From assembly GCF_019469425.1 (NCBI RefSeq), contig NZ_CP048272.1, forward strand, positions 682,001 to 746,000: a stretch of 64,000 nt of DNA. The letters run 5' to 3'. This DNA is from Bifidobacterium asteroides (GTDB lineage Bacteria; Actinomycetota; Actinomycetes; Actinomycetales; Bifidobacteriaceae). Under the pieces are notes generated by a model. That model did not search any database. It was not told the DNA's origin and saw only the letters and a list, made by a program, of their open reading frames with translations. Both the position numbers and the translations under genes were made by a program. Below, piece after piece: positions 24,616 to 35,100 of this stretch; position 1 is the first letter of the stretch, and each line of letters starts with the position of its first letter.

Positions 24616-25971
24616 ATGAACAGAAATGCAGAACCAATCTGGGTGGCAACCACTCGCGAGCAAGCCATGCAGGAACATCCCTTGGCGCTTTCTGCCTTGG
24701 AGTCATCGGCCGATCTGGAGTGGACCGGCGACAGGCTGCAGGCCCTCAGAGGGTTTGGCGGCTGCTTCAATGAGCTGGGGTGGCTGCCCTTGCAGGAGCT
24801 GGGGGAGGAGGAACGTGAGAGGATCATCCGTGAGCTCTTCAGCCCGGACGAGCTGAATCTGACCTTCAACAGGACACCGGTGGGTGCCAACGACTTTGCT
24901 GCGAATTGGTACAGCTACGACGAGACCGACGGCGACTATGACCTGAAGCATTTCAGTGTCGACCACGACGAGCAGACCCTGATTCCATACATCCGACAGG
25001 CGCAGAAGTATCAACCGAACATGGGCCTCTTCGCCAGCCCCTGGAGTCCACCCACCTGGATGAAACGGCCCAAGGTCTACAATTTCGGGCGAATCGACAT
25101 GAGCGAGCGCAATCTATCCGCATATGCCCGCTATCTTCTGCGATACGTGCGCGAGTATGATTCCCGTGGCATTCATGTCGACCAGCTGCATGTGCAGAAC
25201 GAGGTCTTCGCGGATCAGAAGTTCCCCTCCTGCCTTTGGTCCAGCGAGGATATGCGCATCTTCATCCGCGACTATCTGGGCCCCCTCTTCGCCAAAGAGG
25301 CGCCGGACACGGCCATCTTCCTGGGGACCCTCAATGGTCCCGAGGATATGAAATTCGGCCCCCAAGGCATGATCCTGGAAAACTACAACCGTTACGTGGA
25401 CAACATTCTCTTTGACGATGACTGCCGCAAGTACATTGCCGGCATCGGCTACCAGTGGGCTGGCCAGCATGTCATCGAGCGCACCCACAATTCATGGCCC
25501 GAGATCGAGCTGGAACAGACCGAGTCCGAATGCGGCATGGGCGGCAACTCCTGGGAGTACGCCGAATACGTCTTCTCACTGGTCAATCGGTATCTTCGGG
25601 CTGGAGCCACCTGCTACACCTACTGGAACATGGTCCTGGGCCAGGGCATATCCACCTGGGGCTGGCGGCAGAATTCTCTCTTCTCCATCGACACCACCAC
25701 CGGCCAGATCAGCCGGAATCCCGAGTACTACGTCATGCGTCATTACTCGCACTATGTGCGCCCAGGCGCTCGCCAGCTGGATACACGCGGCCATTTCAGT
25801 TCCATGGCCACAGCCTTCGAAAATCCTGATGGATCGGTCGTTGTCGTGGCTCAGAACGCCCTGGATCGCGCCATGCCCTTCTCCTTCTCCGGGCCGGGAG
25901 GGGATAGCGAAGGGAACCATGGTTTCCAGGCAACCCTGGAGCCGCGGTCCTTTAACACCTTCGTTCTATGA
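24616..25971 (+). CDS. GH30-family glycoside hydrolase
   Basis: The protein has 451 residues and no signal peptide, so it acts on imported oligosaccharides. It shows a (beta/alpha)8 barrel of GH30 type with RGFGGCFNELGW near the N-terminus, the acid/base in HVQNEV (Glu196) and the nucleophile in QTESECG (probably Glu303). The short beta-sandwich typical of the family ends the protein (SVVVVAQNALDRAMPFSFSG). GH30 members act on beta-glucosides, xylans or beta-1,6-galactans; the subfamily cannot be settled by eye. The GH42 and GH3 partners point to beta-galactose or beta-glucose linkages. Confidence 0.88.
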   Translation: MNRNAEPIWVATTREQAMQEHPLALSALESSADLEWTGDRLQALRGFGGCFNELGWLPLQELGEEERERIIRELFSPDELNLTFNRTPVGANDFAANWYSYDETDGDYDLKHFSVDHDEQTLIPYIRQAQKYQPNMGLFASPWSPPTWMKRPKVYNFGRIDMSERNLSAYARYLLRYVREYDSRGIHVDQLHVQNEVFADQKFPSCLWSSEDMRIFIRDYLGPLFAKEAPDTAIFLGTLNGPEDMKFGPQGMILENYNRYVDNILFDDDCRKYIAGIGYQWAGQHVIERTHNSWPEIELEQTESECGMGGNSWEYAEYVFSLVNRYLRAGATCYTYWNMVLGQGISTWGWRQNSLFSIDTTTGQISRNPEYYVMRHYSHYVRPGARQLDTRGHFSSMATAFENPDGSVVVVAQNALDRAMPFSFSGPGGDSEGNHGFQATLEPRSFNTFVL

Positions 25972-26004
25972 ATCGAGTCTCGTAGATTAAGATTGGAGTC
26001 CATC

Positions 26005-28119
26005 ATGTCAGACAATGCGGTCCGAGCCAAAGACCACTCAGCTTCGCCAGGCATCACGCGCCTTCCAGACAGGCTCATCTTCGGCTGCGCCTACTACGAT
26101 GAATACATGCCCTATGAGCGGGTGGACAAGGACATGTCCATGATGAAGTCCGCCGGCATTACCACCATCCGTATCGCTGAATCCACCTGGAGCACCTTGG
26201 AGCCCCAGCCTGGCGCATTCGACTTCAGCCATGTGGACCGGGTTCTGGATGCTGCGGAACGCTTCGGCATCCAGGTCATCGTGGGCACGCCCACCTATGC
26301 CGTCCCCGCCTGGCTGGTAGCCATGCACCCGGATGTTCTAGCGGACACCCCTGATGGTCCCAATCGGTATGGCGCTCGCCAGATCATGGACATCGTCAAC
26401 CCTTCCTACCGGTACTACGGCGAGCGTGTCATCCGCAGGCTTATAAGCCATGTGGCTGACAACCAACAGGTGATCGGCTACCAGGTCGACAACGAAACCA
26501 AGTACTACGATTGCGTATCGCCCGACATGCAGCGGCTCTTCGTCAAGGATTTGCGACAGCGTTTTGATGACGATCTGGACCGTCTCAATGCGGCCTTTGG
26601 ACTGGACTACTGGTCCAACAGGATCGACTCCTGGGAGGACTTTCCCGATCTGACCGGGACCATCAACGCATCCCTTGGTTCCGCATTCGACCGCTTCCGT
26701 CGAAGCCAGGTCAGCCGCTACTTGGCCTGGCAGGCTGGCATTGTGCGCGAATACGCTCGCGAGGACCAGTTCGTCACCCACAACTTCGATTTCGATTGGG
26801 GTCCGGGCTGGTCATACGGCGTTCAGCCGGCTGTCGATCATTTCGAAGCGGCCGGATGCTTGGACATGGCCGGTGTGGACATCTACCATCCCACTGAGGA
26901 TGACCTGACCGGCAAGGAGATCGCCTTCGGCGGGGACATGACCCGCAGCCTGAAGCGTGGCGCCAACTACCTGGTTCTGGAAACTGAAGCCCAGGGACAG
27001 AACGGCTGGCTGCCCTACCCGGGCCAGCTGCGACTGCAGGCATACAGCCATCTGGCCTCGGGTGCTGACGGGGTCATGTACTGGCACTGGCATTCCATCC
27101 ACAACTCCTTCGAGACCTACTGGAAGGGTCTGCTTTCGCAGGATATGGAGCCCAACCCCACCTATGAGGAGGCTGGCCAATTCGGCAGGCAGATAGCGCA
27201 GAAGGGTGTGGGGGAGCGTCTGATCAACCTTCAAAAGCGCAACAAGGTCGCCATCATGGTGGGCAACGACTCCCTGACCGCTTTGGACTGGTTCTCCCTG
27301 GAGACTGGCTTCCCCCGTCAACAGGGGCAGATCTCCTACAACGATGTGGTCAGACGGGTCTACGACGCCCTCTTCGAGCTCAACATCGAGTGCGATTTCA
27401 TCAGCGACAAGGCTGACCGGTCCCAGCTGGAGGCTTACGCCATGGTCCTGGTTCCTGCCCTCTACAGCAGCAATGAGGATACGCTGAGGACCCTTGCCGA
27501 TTACGTTTATCGGGGAGGTCATCTGGTGGCCACGCTGCGTTCCTTCGTGGCGGACGAGAACCTTAAGGTTTGGCACGACAAGGCTCCGCACCTGCTGACC
27601 GACGTGTTCGGCATCGACTACAACCAGTTCACCCGTCCCGGCAAGGGGCTGACCCTGGATCTGCGTGGGGCCGACCAGGACGGGCCGGCCTGTCAGGGGC
27701 TGATCGAACTGTTGAACCCGCGCCCCGGCACCCAGGTCCTGGCCTCCTATGACCACCCGGTCTGGAAGCGGTATGCGGCTGTGACCCGTCATGAATACGG
27801 CCACGGCAGCGCGGAGTGGCTCGGCACTTTGCCCTCGGCCCAGGGCATGCGGCTCCTGCTTTCGGATGCGGCAGATGCGGCTGGCCTGAACAGTCCTGCC
27901 CGGGACCTGGCTGGCCTGGTCACGGTGCGTGAGGGCACCAACGCCCTGGGAGAGCAGGTCACCTACCTGCTCAATTATTCATCCAAGGAGGTCGGATTGG
28001 ACGCACCCTACGGAGGGCATCTGCTGGTGGCTGACGGGCAGGCAGATCCTCAGGTTCATATCGACCAGGGCCAGCCCATGACCATCGGACCCTGGGACCT
28101 GGCAATCATCGTTCGATAG
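26005..28119 (+). CDS. GH42-family beta-galactosidase
   Basis: The protein has 704 residues. The N-terminal barrel carries the family start (FGCAYYDEYMPYERVDKDMS), the acid/base in YQVDNETKYY (Glu164) and the nucleophile in LVLETEAQGQ (one of Glu326 and Glu328). The trimerisation domain (about 395-600) and a small C-terminal domain follow. It lacks a signal peptide. Bifidobacterial GH42 enzymes release galactose from beta-galactosides such as galacto-oligosaccharides and plant galactans. The start at 26005 is preferred over a TTG at 25993 that overlaps the GGAG ribosome-binding site. Confidence 0.92.
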   Translation: MSDNAVRAKDHSASPGITRLPDRLIFGCAYYDEYMPYERVDKDMSMMKSAGITTIRIAESTWSTLEPQPGAFDFSHVDRVLDAAERFGIQVIVGTPTYAVPAWLVAMHPDVLADTPDGPNRYGARQIMDIVNPSYRYYGERVIRRLISHVADNQQVIGYQVDNETKYYDCVSPDMQRLFVKDLRQRFDDDLDRLNAAFGLDYWSNRIDSWEDFPDLTGTINASLGSAFDRFRRSQVSRYLAWQAGIVREYAREDQFVTHNFDFDWGPGWSYGVQPAVDHFEAAGCLDMAGVDIYHPTEDDLTGKEIAFGGDMTRSLKRGANYLVLETEAQGQNGWLPYPGQLRLQAYSHLASGADGVMYWHWHSIHNSFETYWKGLLSQDMEPNPTYEEAGQFGRQIAQKGVGERLINLQKRNKVAIMVGNDSLTALDWFSLETGFPRQQGQISYNDVVRRVYDALFELNIECDFISDKADRSQLEAYAMVLVPALYSSNEDTLRTLADYVYRGGHLVATLRSFVADENLKVWHDKAPHLLTDVFGIDYNQFTRPGKGLTLDLRGADQDGPACQGLIELLNPRPGTQVLASYDHPVWKRYAAVTRHEYGHGSAEWLGTLPSAQGMRLLLSDAADAAGLNSPARDLAGLVTVREGTNALGEQVTYLLNYSSKEVGLDAPYGGHLLVADGQADPQVHIDQGQPMTIGPWDLAIIVR

Positions 28120-28189
28120 GCCGGCTTCAGACTGACCGAACGCAAATACATGAGTGGATTAGTGTTCAGTAAGAAAGGAAGGTGCCCAG

Positions 28190-30493
28190 ATGGCATCAAG
28201 GAAGTTGGCAGAGGGCCTACCCTACCGCAATCCCGGCCTGAGCCTGGATGAGCGAGTGGCCGACCTGCTGGGCCGGATGACCCGGGAGGAGAAGGTGGGC
28301 CAGATGATGCAGCTGGATGCCCGCCAAGGGGTGGACGAGGAGGTGATGGATCAACACGCCGGGTCTCTGCTGCATGTCTCTCCGAAGAACATGATCATGG
28401 CTGACAAGGCCGTCCATCGCACTCGTCTGGGCATCCCCCTGCTGATTGGCGACGACTGCATCCACGGCCACTCCTTCTTCCATGGAGCAACCATCTTTCC
28501 CGAGCAGCTAGGCATGGCGGCCTCCTTTGACCCTGAACTGGTCCAGCGGATGGGGCGGGCCACAGCCCAGGAGGTCGCTACAACAGGCGTCCACTGGACC
28601 TTCTCTCCAGTGCTTTGCATTGCCAGGGACACCCGTTGGGGACGGGTGGATGAGACCTTCGGCGAGGACCCCTTCTTGATCGGCGAAATGGCCTCGGCCA
28701 TGGTGCGCGGCTACCAGGGCGGATCAGCCATGACCGGGACCCTGCCCAAGGATGCCGTGCTGGCCACGGCCAAGCACTTCGCCGGTTACTCCGAGACCCA
28801 AGGCGGGCGCGACGCCTCCGAGGCCGACCTCTCGCACCGCAAGCTGCTCTCCTGGTTCCTGCCGCCCTTCGAGCGCTTGGCCAAGGAGGGTGTGGCCACC
28901 TTCATGCTGGGCTACGAGTCCATTGACGGGGTTCCGGTCACCATCAACAACTGGCTGCTCAACGACGTGCTGCGTGGGGAGTGGGGCTACCAGGGCACCC
29001 TGATCACGGACTGGGACAACGTGGGCCGGATGGTCTGGGAACAGAAGGTGCAGCCCGACTACACCAGCGCAGCCGCGGCTGCTGTCAAGGCTGGCAATGA
29101 TCTGGTTATGACCACGCCCGGCTTCTACCAGGGAGCCTTGGATGCACTGGATGCCGGGCTGTTGCGCGAGGAGGACCTTGACCGGGCGGTCAAGCGCATC
29201 CTGGCCCTGAAATTCCGCATGGGGCTCTTCGAGGATCCGCGTCTGCCCAGCCCCGGGGCCCAGGAGGCGGTCATCAACTCACCGGAGCACCAGGAACTCA
29301 ACCTCCAGGTGGCCCAGGAGTCGGCAGTTCTTTTGAAGAACGACGGCATCCTGCCCCTGTTCGGTGGGGTGGGTGCCGATGGCCGCCCTGGTGATGATTC
29401 AGCGCATAGCATCGCCTTGGTGGGTCCGTTGATCGACGACGCCCAGAACCAGCTTGGGGACTGGGCCGGCGGCTCGGGTCAGTGCGATTGGATCAAGGAC
29501 CAGCCGCGGGAGATGATCTCGACCGTGGCCGACGGTCTGCGCAAGGAGCTGCCTGAAAACTGGCAGCTCAACTGTGAGCAGGGCGTCGACGTGCTCCGTC
29601 TGATCGACGACCCGGCGGGCGAGCTTTTCCCCGACGGCCAGCCCAGGCCCAAGGTGGCTGCTCCGGCCAGGATCGATCAGGGCCGCTTCGACAGGGCCAT
29701 TGAATTGGCTGGGCAAAGCGACTTGGTGGTGGCTGTGGTCGGCGACGTGGTCCAGCTGGTGGGCGAGGGCCGTTCGACTGCCACCCTGGAGCTCTACGGT
29801 CCTCAGCGCGATCTGCTGGATGCCCTGGCGCAGACGGGCAAGCCCATGGTCATCGTGCTCATGTCTTCCAAGCCGCTGATCCTGCCCCCGTCTGCACAGT
29901 CGGCCAGAGCTCTGATCTGGCAGCCCGACCCGGGCATGCAGGGCGGTCGTGCTTTGGCCAGGATTCTCACCGGCAAGGTTGAGCCTACAGGCAGACTGCC
30001 CATCACCTTTCCCAGACATGCCGGTCAGCTGCCGGTCTACTACAACCAGATCCGCGGCCAGCATGGTGATCGCTATGCCGACCTGACCCAGGAACCGGCC
30101 TTCGCCTTCGGCCAGGGGATGGGCTACACCACCTTCGTCTACGGAAAGCCCCAGGTTGATGGACCCGATGCCGTCGGCCCCAAGGACACGGTCAGGGTGA
30201 ATGTAGACCTGACCAACACCGGTCAGCGATCAGGCACCGAGGTGGTCCAGGTCTATATCAGCGACCTGGTGACCTCCGTCAGCTGGGCTGACCGCGAGCT
30301 CAAGGCCTTCCAAAGGATTCAACTGGATCCAGGGCAGACCCGGAAGGTGGTTTTCGATCTACCGGTGTCCGAGTGGACCCTGGTCGATGCCGACTGCCGC
30401 CGCAGGGTCGAGCCTGGCCAGTTCGAGGTGTTGGTGGGATCCTCCTCGTGCAGGGAAGATCTGCAGGCCGTGACGGTGACCGTGGTGGGCTGA
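28190..30493 (+). CDS. GH3-family beta-glycosidase
   Basis: The protein has 767 residues. An N-terminal barrel with KHFAGY and GGRDASEAD carries the nucleophile Asp274 in LITDWDN. An (alpha/beta)6 sandwich follows, and the C-terminal 130 residues are a fibronectin-III-like domain (NTGQRSGTEVVQVYISD). It is cytoplasmic by sequence. GH3 enzymes remove terminal beta-glucose or beta-xylose. AAGGAAGG precedes the ATG. It is the last gene of the GH30-GH42-GH3 group. Confidence 0.92.
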   Translation: MASRKLAEGLPYRNPGLSLDERVADLLGRMTREEKVGQMMQLDARQGVDEEVMDQHAGSLLHVSPKNMIMADKAVHRTRLGIPLLIGDDCIHGHSFFHGATIFPEQLGMAASFDPELVQRMGRATAQEVATTGVHWTFSPVLCIARDTRWGRVDETFGEDPFLIGEMASAMVRGYQGGSAMTGTLPKDAVLATAKHFAGYSETQGGRDASEADLSHRKLLSWFLPPFERLAKEGVATFMLGYESIDGVPVTINNWLLNDVLRGEWGYQGTLITDWDNVGRMVWEQKVQPDYTSAAAAAVKAGNDLVMTTPGFYQGALDALDAGLLREEDLDRAVKRILALKFRMGLFEDPRLPSPGAQEAVINSPEHQELNLQVAQESAVLLKNDGILPLFGGVGADGRPGDDSAHSIALVGPLIDDAQNQLGDWAGGSGQCDWIKDQPREMISTVADGLRKELPENWQLNCEQGVDVLRLIDDPAGELFPDGQPRPKVAAPARIDQGRFDRAIELAGQSDLVVAVVGDVVQLVGEGRSTATLELYGPQRDLLDALAQTGKPMVIVLMSSKPLILPPSAQSARALIWQPDPGMQGGRALARILTGKVEPTGRLPITFPRHAGQLPVYYNQIRGQHGDRYADLTQEPAFAFGQGMGYTTFVYGKPQVDGPDAVGPKDTVRVNVDLTNTGQRSGTEVVQVYISDLVTSVSWADRELKAFQRIQLDPGQTRKVVFDLPVSEWTLVDADCRRRVEPGQFEVLVGSSSCREDLQAVTVTVVG

Positions 30494-30604
30494 GCCTGCG
30501 ATCGACTGGGTTGGAGGCAGTCGGATGGTCGACTGTCATCCGGTTGCGGCGGGACCCTTGGGGTGTTGGTTGCCCAGGGCCCTCGCCCGCCCTACCATTG
30601 CAGT

Positions 30605-31879
30605 ATGAGCAAAAGCGTAGGCGCTGGGTATGCGCACCTGTTGACGGTCCCCAATCCGCGGCATGTGTCCAGCCTGGTCGACTACTTTACACGAGGTTCC
30701 AAACCGCAGGCCCAGTGGCGGTTCGGCATTGAGATCGAGCATCTGCCAGTGCGCAACGACGGGTCCGATGCCCCGGTTTCCTATGAGGGGGAGCGGGGCA
30801 TCGAAGCTTTGCTGTCGGCCTTGGAACCCCGCTACGACGGCCATAAAGAATACCGTGAGGATGGTCATCTGGTCGGCCTGAGCAGGCCGGGCTGCGTGGT
30901 CTCCCTGGAGCCCGGGAGCCAGGTGGAGTGCTCCTTGGGCGTAGTGCGGGACAGCCGAGAATTCGAGGACCTTTACCGACGTTTCCGTGCCGAGGTCGAC
31001 CCTATTGCCGAGCGGCTGGGGTTTCGTCTGGTTGAGTACGGGTATCGTCCTGCTGGCTCCTACGCGGATGTGGGCGTCAATCCCAAGGAACGCTATGCGG
31101 TCATGAACACCTATCTGGGTCGCATCGGCCAGTGCGGGCCCATGATGATGCGCAGCACCGCCTCCACCCAGATCAGCATCGACTATCAGGACGAGGACGA
31201 CGCCATCGCCAAGATCCGTCTGGGCACGGCTATCGGCCCCGTTTTGGCCTACTTCTTCCGCAACACCCCTATCTTCGAGGGCGAGCCCAACCGCATGCCC
31301 CTGCGACGTCAGCGGATCTGGGACTGGCTTGACCCCCAGCGCACAGGTCTGATCCCGGGGCTGTTCGATGACGGCTTCGGCTGGGAGGACTATGCCGTGG
31401 ACCTGCTGTCCACCCCGCTGATGGTGGCCGATGTCTCCCACACCCCGGAGGTGGAGGGGCCGCAAGGGCATCAGGTCTTCATCGCCTGGCATGAAAACGC
31501 CGGGGAGATCTATCCTGACCGTCGGCTCAACGACGCCGAGATAGCGCACATCCTGACCACCCACTTCAATGACGTTCGCCTAAAGAACTACATCGAGCTC
31601 AGGCACTGGGATTCCCTGCCCATGAAACGCGCCAGCCGACTTGTGGAAGTCGTCGGCGGCATTTTCTATGATCCGGCACGCTTTGCTCGGCTTGTCCGGT
31701 TCTTGGACGGGGTGGCCGAGGAGGATGTGCTTCAAGCCAAGGCCGAACTTCAGGTCCGTGACGGACAGGCCAGCCCCTATGGCCGCTCCCTGGATTTCTG
31801 GCGGCAGGCCCTGGGTGCCGAGGACACCCTGGAAGGCCTGCCGGGCGATCCCAGACATCCTGATCTCTTCCAGCTTTGA
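30605..31879 (+). CDS. GCS2-family glutamate-cysteine ligase-like protein
   Basis: The protein has 424 residues. FGIEIEHLPV near residue 41, EPGSQVECS and RSTASTQISIDY match the GCS2 fold that joins glutamate to an amine using ATP, as in gamma-glutamylcysteine formation. In actinobacteria homologues also serve in ergothioneine synthesis (EgtA), but no other egt or gsh gene is nearby. There is no Shine-Dalgarno sequence. TACCAT (30593-30598) stands 6 bases before the ATG, which suggests a leaderless transcript. Confidence 0.82.
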   Translation: MSKSVGAGYAHLLTVPNPRHVSSLVDYFTRGSKPQAQWRFGIEIEHLPVRNDGSDAPVSYEGERGIEALLSALEPRYDGHKEYREDGHLVGLSRPGCVVSLEPGSQVECSLGVVRDSREFEDLYRRFRAEVDPIAERLGFRLVEYGYRPAGSYADVGVNPKERYAVMNTYLGRIGQCGPMMMRSTASTQISIDYQDEDDAIAKIRLGTAIGPVLAYFFRNTPIFEGEPNRMPLRRQRIWDWLDPQRTGLIPGLFDDGFGWEDYAVDLLSTPLMVADVSHTPEVEGPQGHQVFIAWHENAGEIYPDRRLNDAEIAHILTTHFNDVRLKNYIELRHWDSLPMKRASRLVEVVGGIFYDPARFARLVRFLDGVAEEDVLQAKAELQVRDGQASPYGRSLDFWRQALGAEDTLEGLPGDPRHPDLFQL

Positions 31880-31926
31880 CGGCTGTATCGTTATGCGAAA
31901 GGATGGGGCCGGTTTCCTGAGGATGG

Positions 31927-31932
31927 TATATT
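31927..31932 (+). promoter_or_regulatory. probable -10 box for the ileS leader
   Basis: TATATT stands about 7 bases before the predicted start of the T-box leader. No clear -35 box is seen. Confidence 0.4.
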
Positions 31933-31938
31933 CTGGTC

Positions 31939-32125
31939 ACCAATGGGCTTTGATCCGTCATCAGCGGGGAGTCCTCGGAAGAACGGGAACGCCCTGCGGC
32001 GTTCCTCAGTAGAACCGACGGGTGGGCCCGCACAGCCCAGACAAGCGGTCCGGCAGGGGTCATTGGCCGGGCAAGCGAGGTGGTACCGCGGTGGGCCTAC
32101 GGGCCCCTCGTCCTCGGTATGGCGA
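31939..32125 (+). promoter_or_regulatory. T-box riboswitch controlling ileS
   Basis: The leader contains the T-box core AGGTGGTACCGCG (32078-32090), whose TGGT bulge pairs with the tRNA acceptor end. Upstream, an ATC triplet at 31960-31962 in a short stem I fits an isoleucine specifier. No terminator with a T-run follows. Instead, CCTCGTCCTCGG (32106-32117) can pair with the GCGAGGAG ribosome-binding site (32138-32145). This is the ultrashort, translation-controlling type known from actinobacterial ileS: uncharged tRNA-Ile would free the ribosome-binding site. Confidence 0.9.
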
Positions 32126-32153
32126 CATGAACGACCAGCGAGGAGCGTGAACG

Positions 32154-35100
32154 GTGAAACAGGCCACTGATACCTCAGATAAGACAAGTCGGGACGGGGA
32201 AGTTTATCCCAAGGCGGTGGTGGACCCTGCTCTCGACAAGGTGAAGCCCAATCCCTCCTTCCCTCGGATGGAGGAGTCGGTCCTGGACTATTGGGACCAT
32301 GACGATACTTTCAATAAGTCGGTGGAGCGTCGCCCTTCCGGCGATCATGCCGACAATGAGTTCGTCTTCTTCGACGGCCCGCCCTTCGCCAACGGCTTGC
32401 CTCACTATGGACACCTGCTGACCGGCTATGTCAAGGATGTCATTCCTCGCTACCAGACCATGAAAGGCCACAAGGTCAACCGTGTCTTCGGCTGGGACAC
32501 CCATGGTCTGCCCGCCGAGTTGGAAGCCCAGCGCGAGCTTGGTATCGACAGCGTGGATCAGATTGAGCAGATGGGCATCGAGAAGTTCAATGACGCCTGC
32601 CGCGCATCGGTGCTCAAGTACACCAGCGAGTGGAAGGATTACGTCCATCGTCAGGCCCGCTGGGTGGACTTCGATCACGGATACAAGACCCTGGATGTTT
32701 CCTACATGGAGTCGGTCATGTGGGCCTTCAAGACCCTCTACGAGAAGGGCCTGGCTTATAAGGGGCACCGGGTGCTGCCATACTGCTGGAAGGATCAGAC
32801 GCCGCTGTCCAACCACGAGCTGCGCATGGATGCCGATGTCTACCAGGACCGGCAGGACACCACCGTCTCCGTGGCCGTCAAGCTCAGGGACGAGGACGCC
32901 TATGCGGTCTTCTGGACTACTACTCCCTGGACCGTCCCTACCAACCTGGCCATCGTGGTCGGCGCTGGCATCGAGTACTCGGAAGTCAGCCCGGTGTCTG
33001 GGCCATTCGCCGGCAAGCGCTTCTACATCGCCACGGCCCGCTTGGGCGATTACGCCAAGCAGCTGGGGGAGGACTACCAGGTGGTCCGCACCCTCAAGGG
33101 GTCCCAGATGGAGGGCTGGCGGTACTGGCCGGTCTTTCCCTACTTTGCCGGAGAGCAGGCCGAATCAGAGGGTGGCACCCCCGGCCCCAATGCCTATACC
33201 ATCTACATGGCTGACTACGTCGACACTGTGGAGGGCACCGGCCTGGTCCACCAGGCTCCCTATGGCGAGGATGATATGAACACCCTGAACGCCAAGGGCA
33301 TCCGCAGCGTGGACGTCCTCGATGCCGGGGCCGTTTTCACCGAGCAGTGCCCCGACTACCAAGGCATGCAGGCCTTCGATGCCAACATGCCTATTATTCG
33401 CAACCTGCGCGCAGGGGACGGTCCCCTGGCCCGGATCCCCGCCGAGCACCGGGCCATCCTCTTCCAGGAGAAGAGCTACGTCCACTCCTACCCCCACTGC
33501 TGGCGTTGCGGCACTCCGCTGATCTACAAGCCGGTCTCCAGCTGGTTCGTCTCCGTAACCAAGATCAAGGACCGCCTTCTGGAACTCAACCAGCAGATCA
33601 ACTGGATCCCCGAGAATGTCAAGGACGGCCAGTTCGGCAAGTGGCTGGCCAATGCCCGTGACTGGTCCATCTCCCGCAATAGGTTCTGGGGCTCGCCCAT
33701 CCCGGTCTGGGTTTCTGACGATCCCAAGTACCCTCGGGTGGATGTTTACGGGTCACTGGAGGAGCTCAAGCAGGACTTCGGCCGCTACCCGACCGACGAA
33801 AAGGGGCAGATCAACATGCACCGGCCCTGGATCGATCAGCTGACCAGGCCCAACCCTGACGATCCGACCGGCAAGTCCACCATGCACAGGATCACTGATG
33901 TGCTGGACTGCTGGTTCGAGTCAGGCTCCATGCCCTTCGCCCAATTCCACTACCCCTTCGAAAACAAGCAGTATTTCGAGGACCGGGATCCCTGTGATTT
34001 TGTGGTCGAGTACATCGGTCAGACCCGCGGCTGGTTCTACACCATGCACATCATGTCCACGGCCCTCTTCGATAAGCCGGCCTTCAAGAACGTGATCTGC
34101 CATGGCATCGTCCTGGGCTCCGACGGCCAGAAGATGAGCAAGCACCTGCGCAACTATCCGGATGTGAATGAGGTTTTCGACAAGTACGGATCCGATGCCA
34201 TGCGCTGGTTCCTGATGAGCTCGTCCATCCTGCGCGGCGGCAACCTGGTCGTCACCGCCGAGGGCATCCGTGACACGGTCCGTCAGGTTATGCTGCCGGT
34301 CTGGAGCTCCTACTACTTCTACACGCTCTACGCCAACGCGGCCAATATGGGAGCCGGCTACCAGGCCCAGGCGCTGACACCGGACCGGGTGGCGAGTCTG
34401 CCGGAGATGGACCGCTTCCTGCTGGCGCGGACCCGCCGGCTGATCCAGTCGGTGCAGAAGGCCCTGGACGACTTCGCCGTCTCGGATGCCTGCGATGCGG
34501 TGACCGACTTCATCGATGTACTGACCAACTGGTACATTCGCAACAATCGCGACCGTTTCTGGAGTGAGGACCACCAGGCCTTCGACACCCTTTATACGGT
34601 CTTGGAGGCCTTCGCCCGCGTTCTGGCCCCTCTGGCGCCCATGGAAGCCGAGCAGATCTGGCGTGGTCTGACCGGTGGGGAGTCGGTCCATCTGGCCGAC
34701 TGGCCCTTCCTGGCCGATGAGTCCACCGGACAAGAGACCGAACTGGGGCAGGTCCTGCGTGATGATCCTGCCCTGGTAGCTGCCATGGAGAAGGTTCGCG
34801 AGGTGGTTTCGGCCACCCTGGCCCTGCGCAAGGCCGAGCAGATCCGCGTCCGCCAGCCGCTGTCCCGGTTGACCGTGGTGGTTCGCGACCCCGATGCGGC
34901 CCGTTCTTACGTGGACGTGCTCAAGTCGGAGCTGAACATCAAGAATGTGGAATTCTGCACCCTGGACCAGGCCGGCCAGCACGGCCTGCGAATCATCCAC
35001 GATCTGAAGGTCAACGCCCGTGCGGCTGGGCCTCGGCTGGGCAAGCAGGTTCAGTTCGTCATCAAGGCTTCCAAGCAGGGCGACTGGTCCGAGCAGGACG

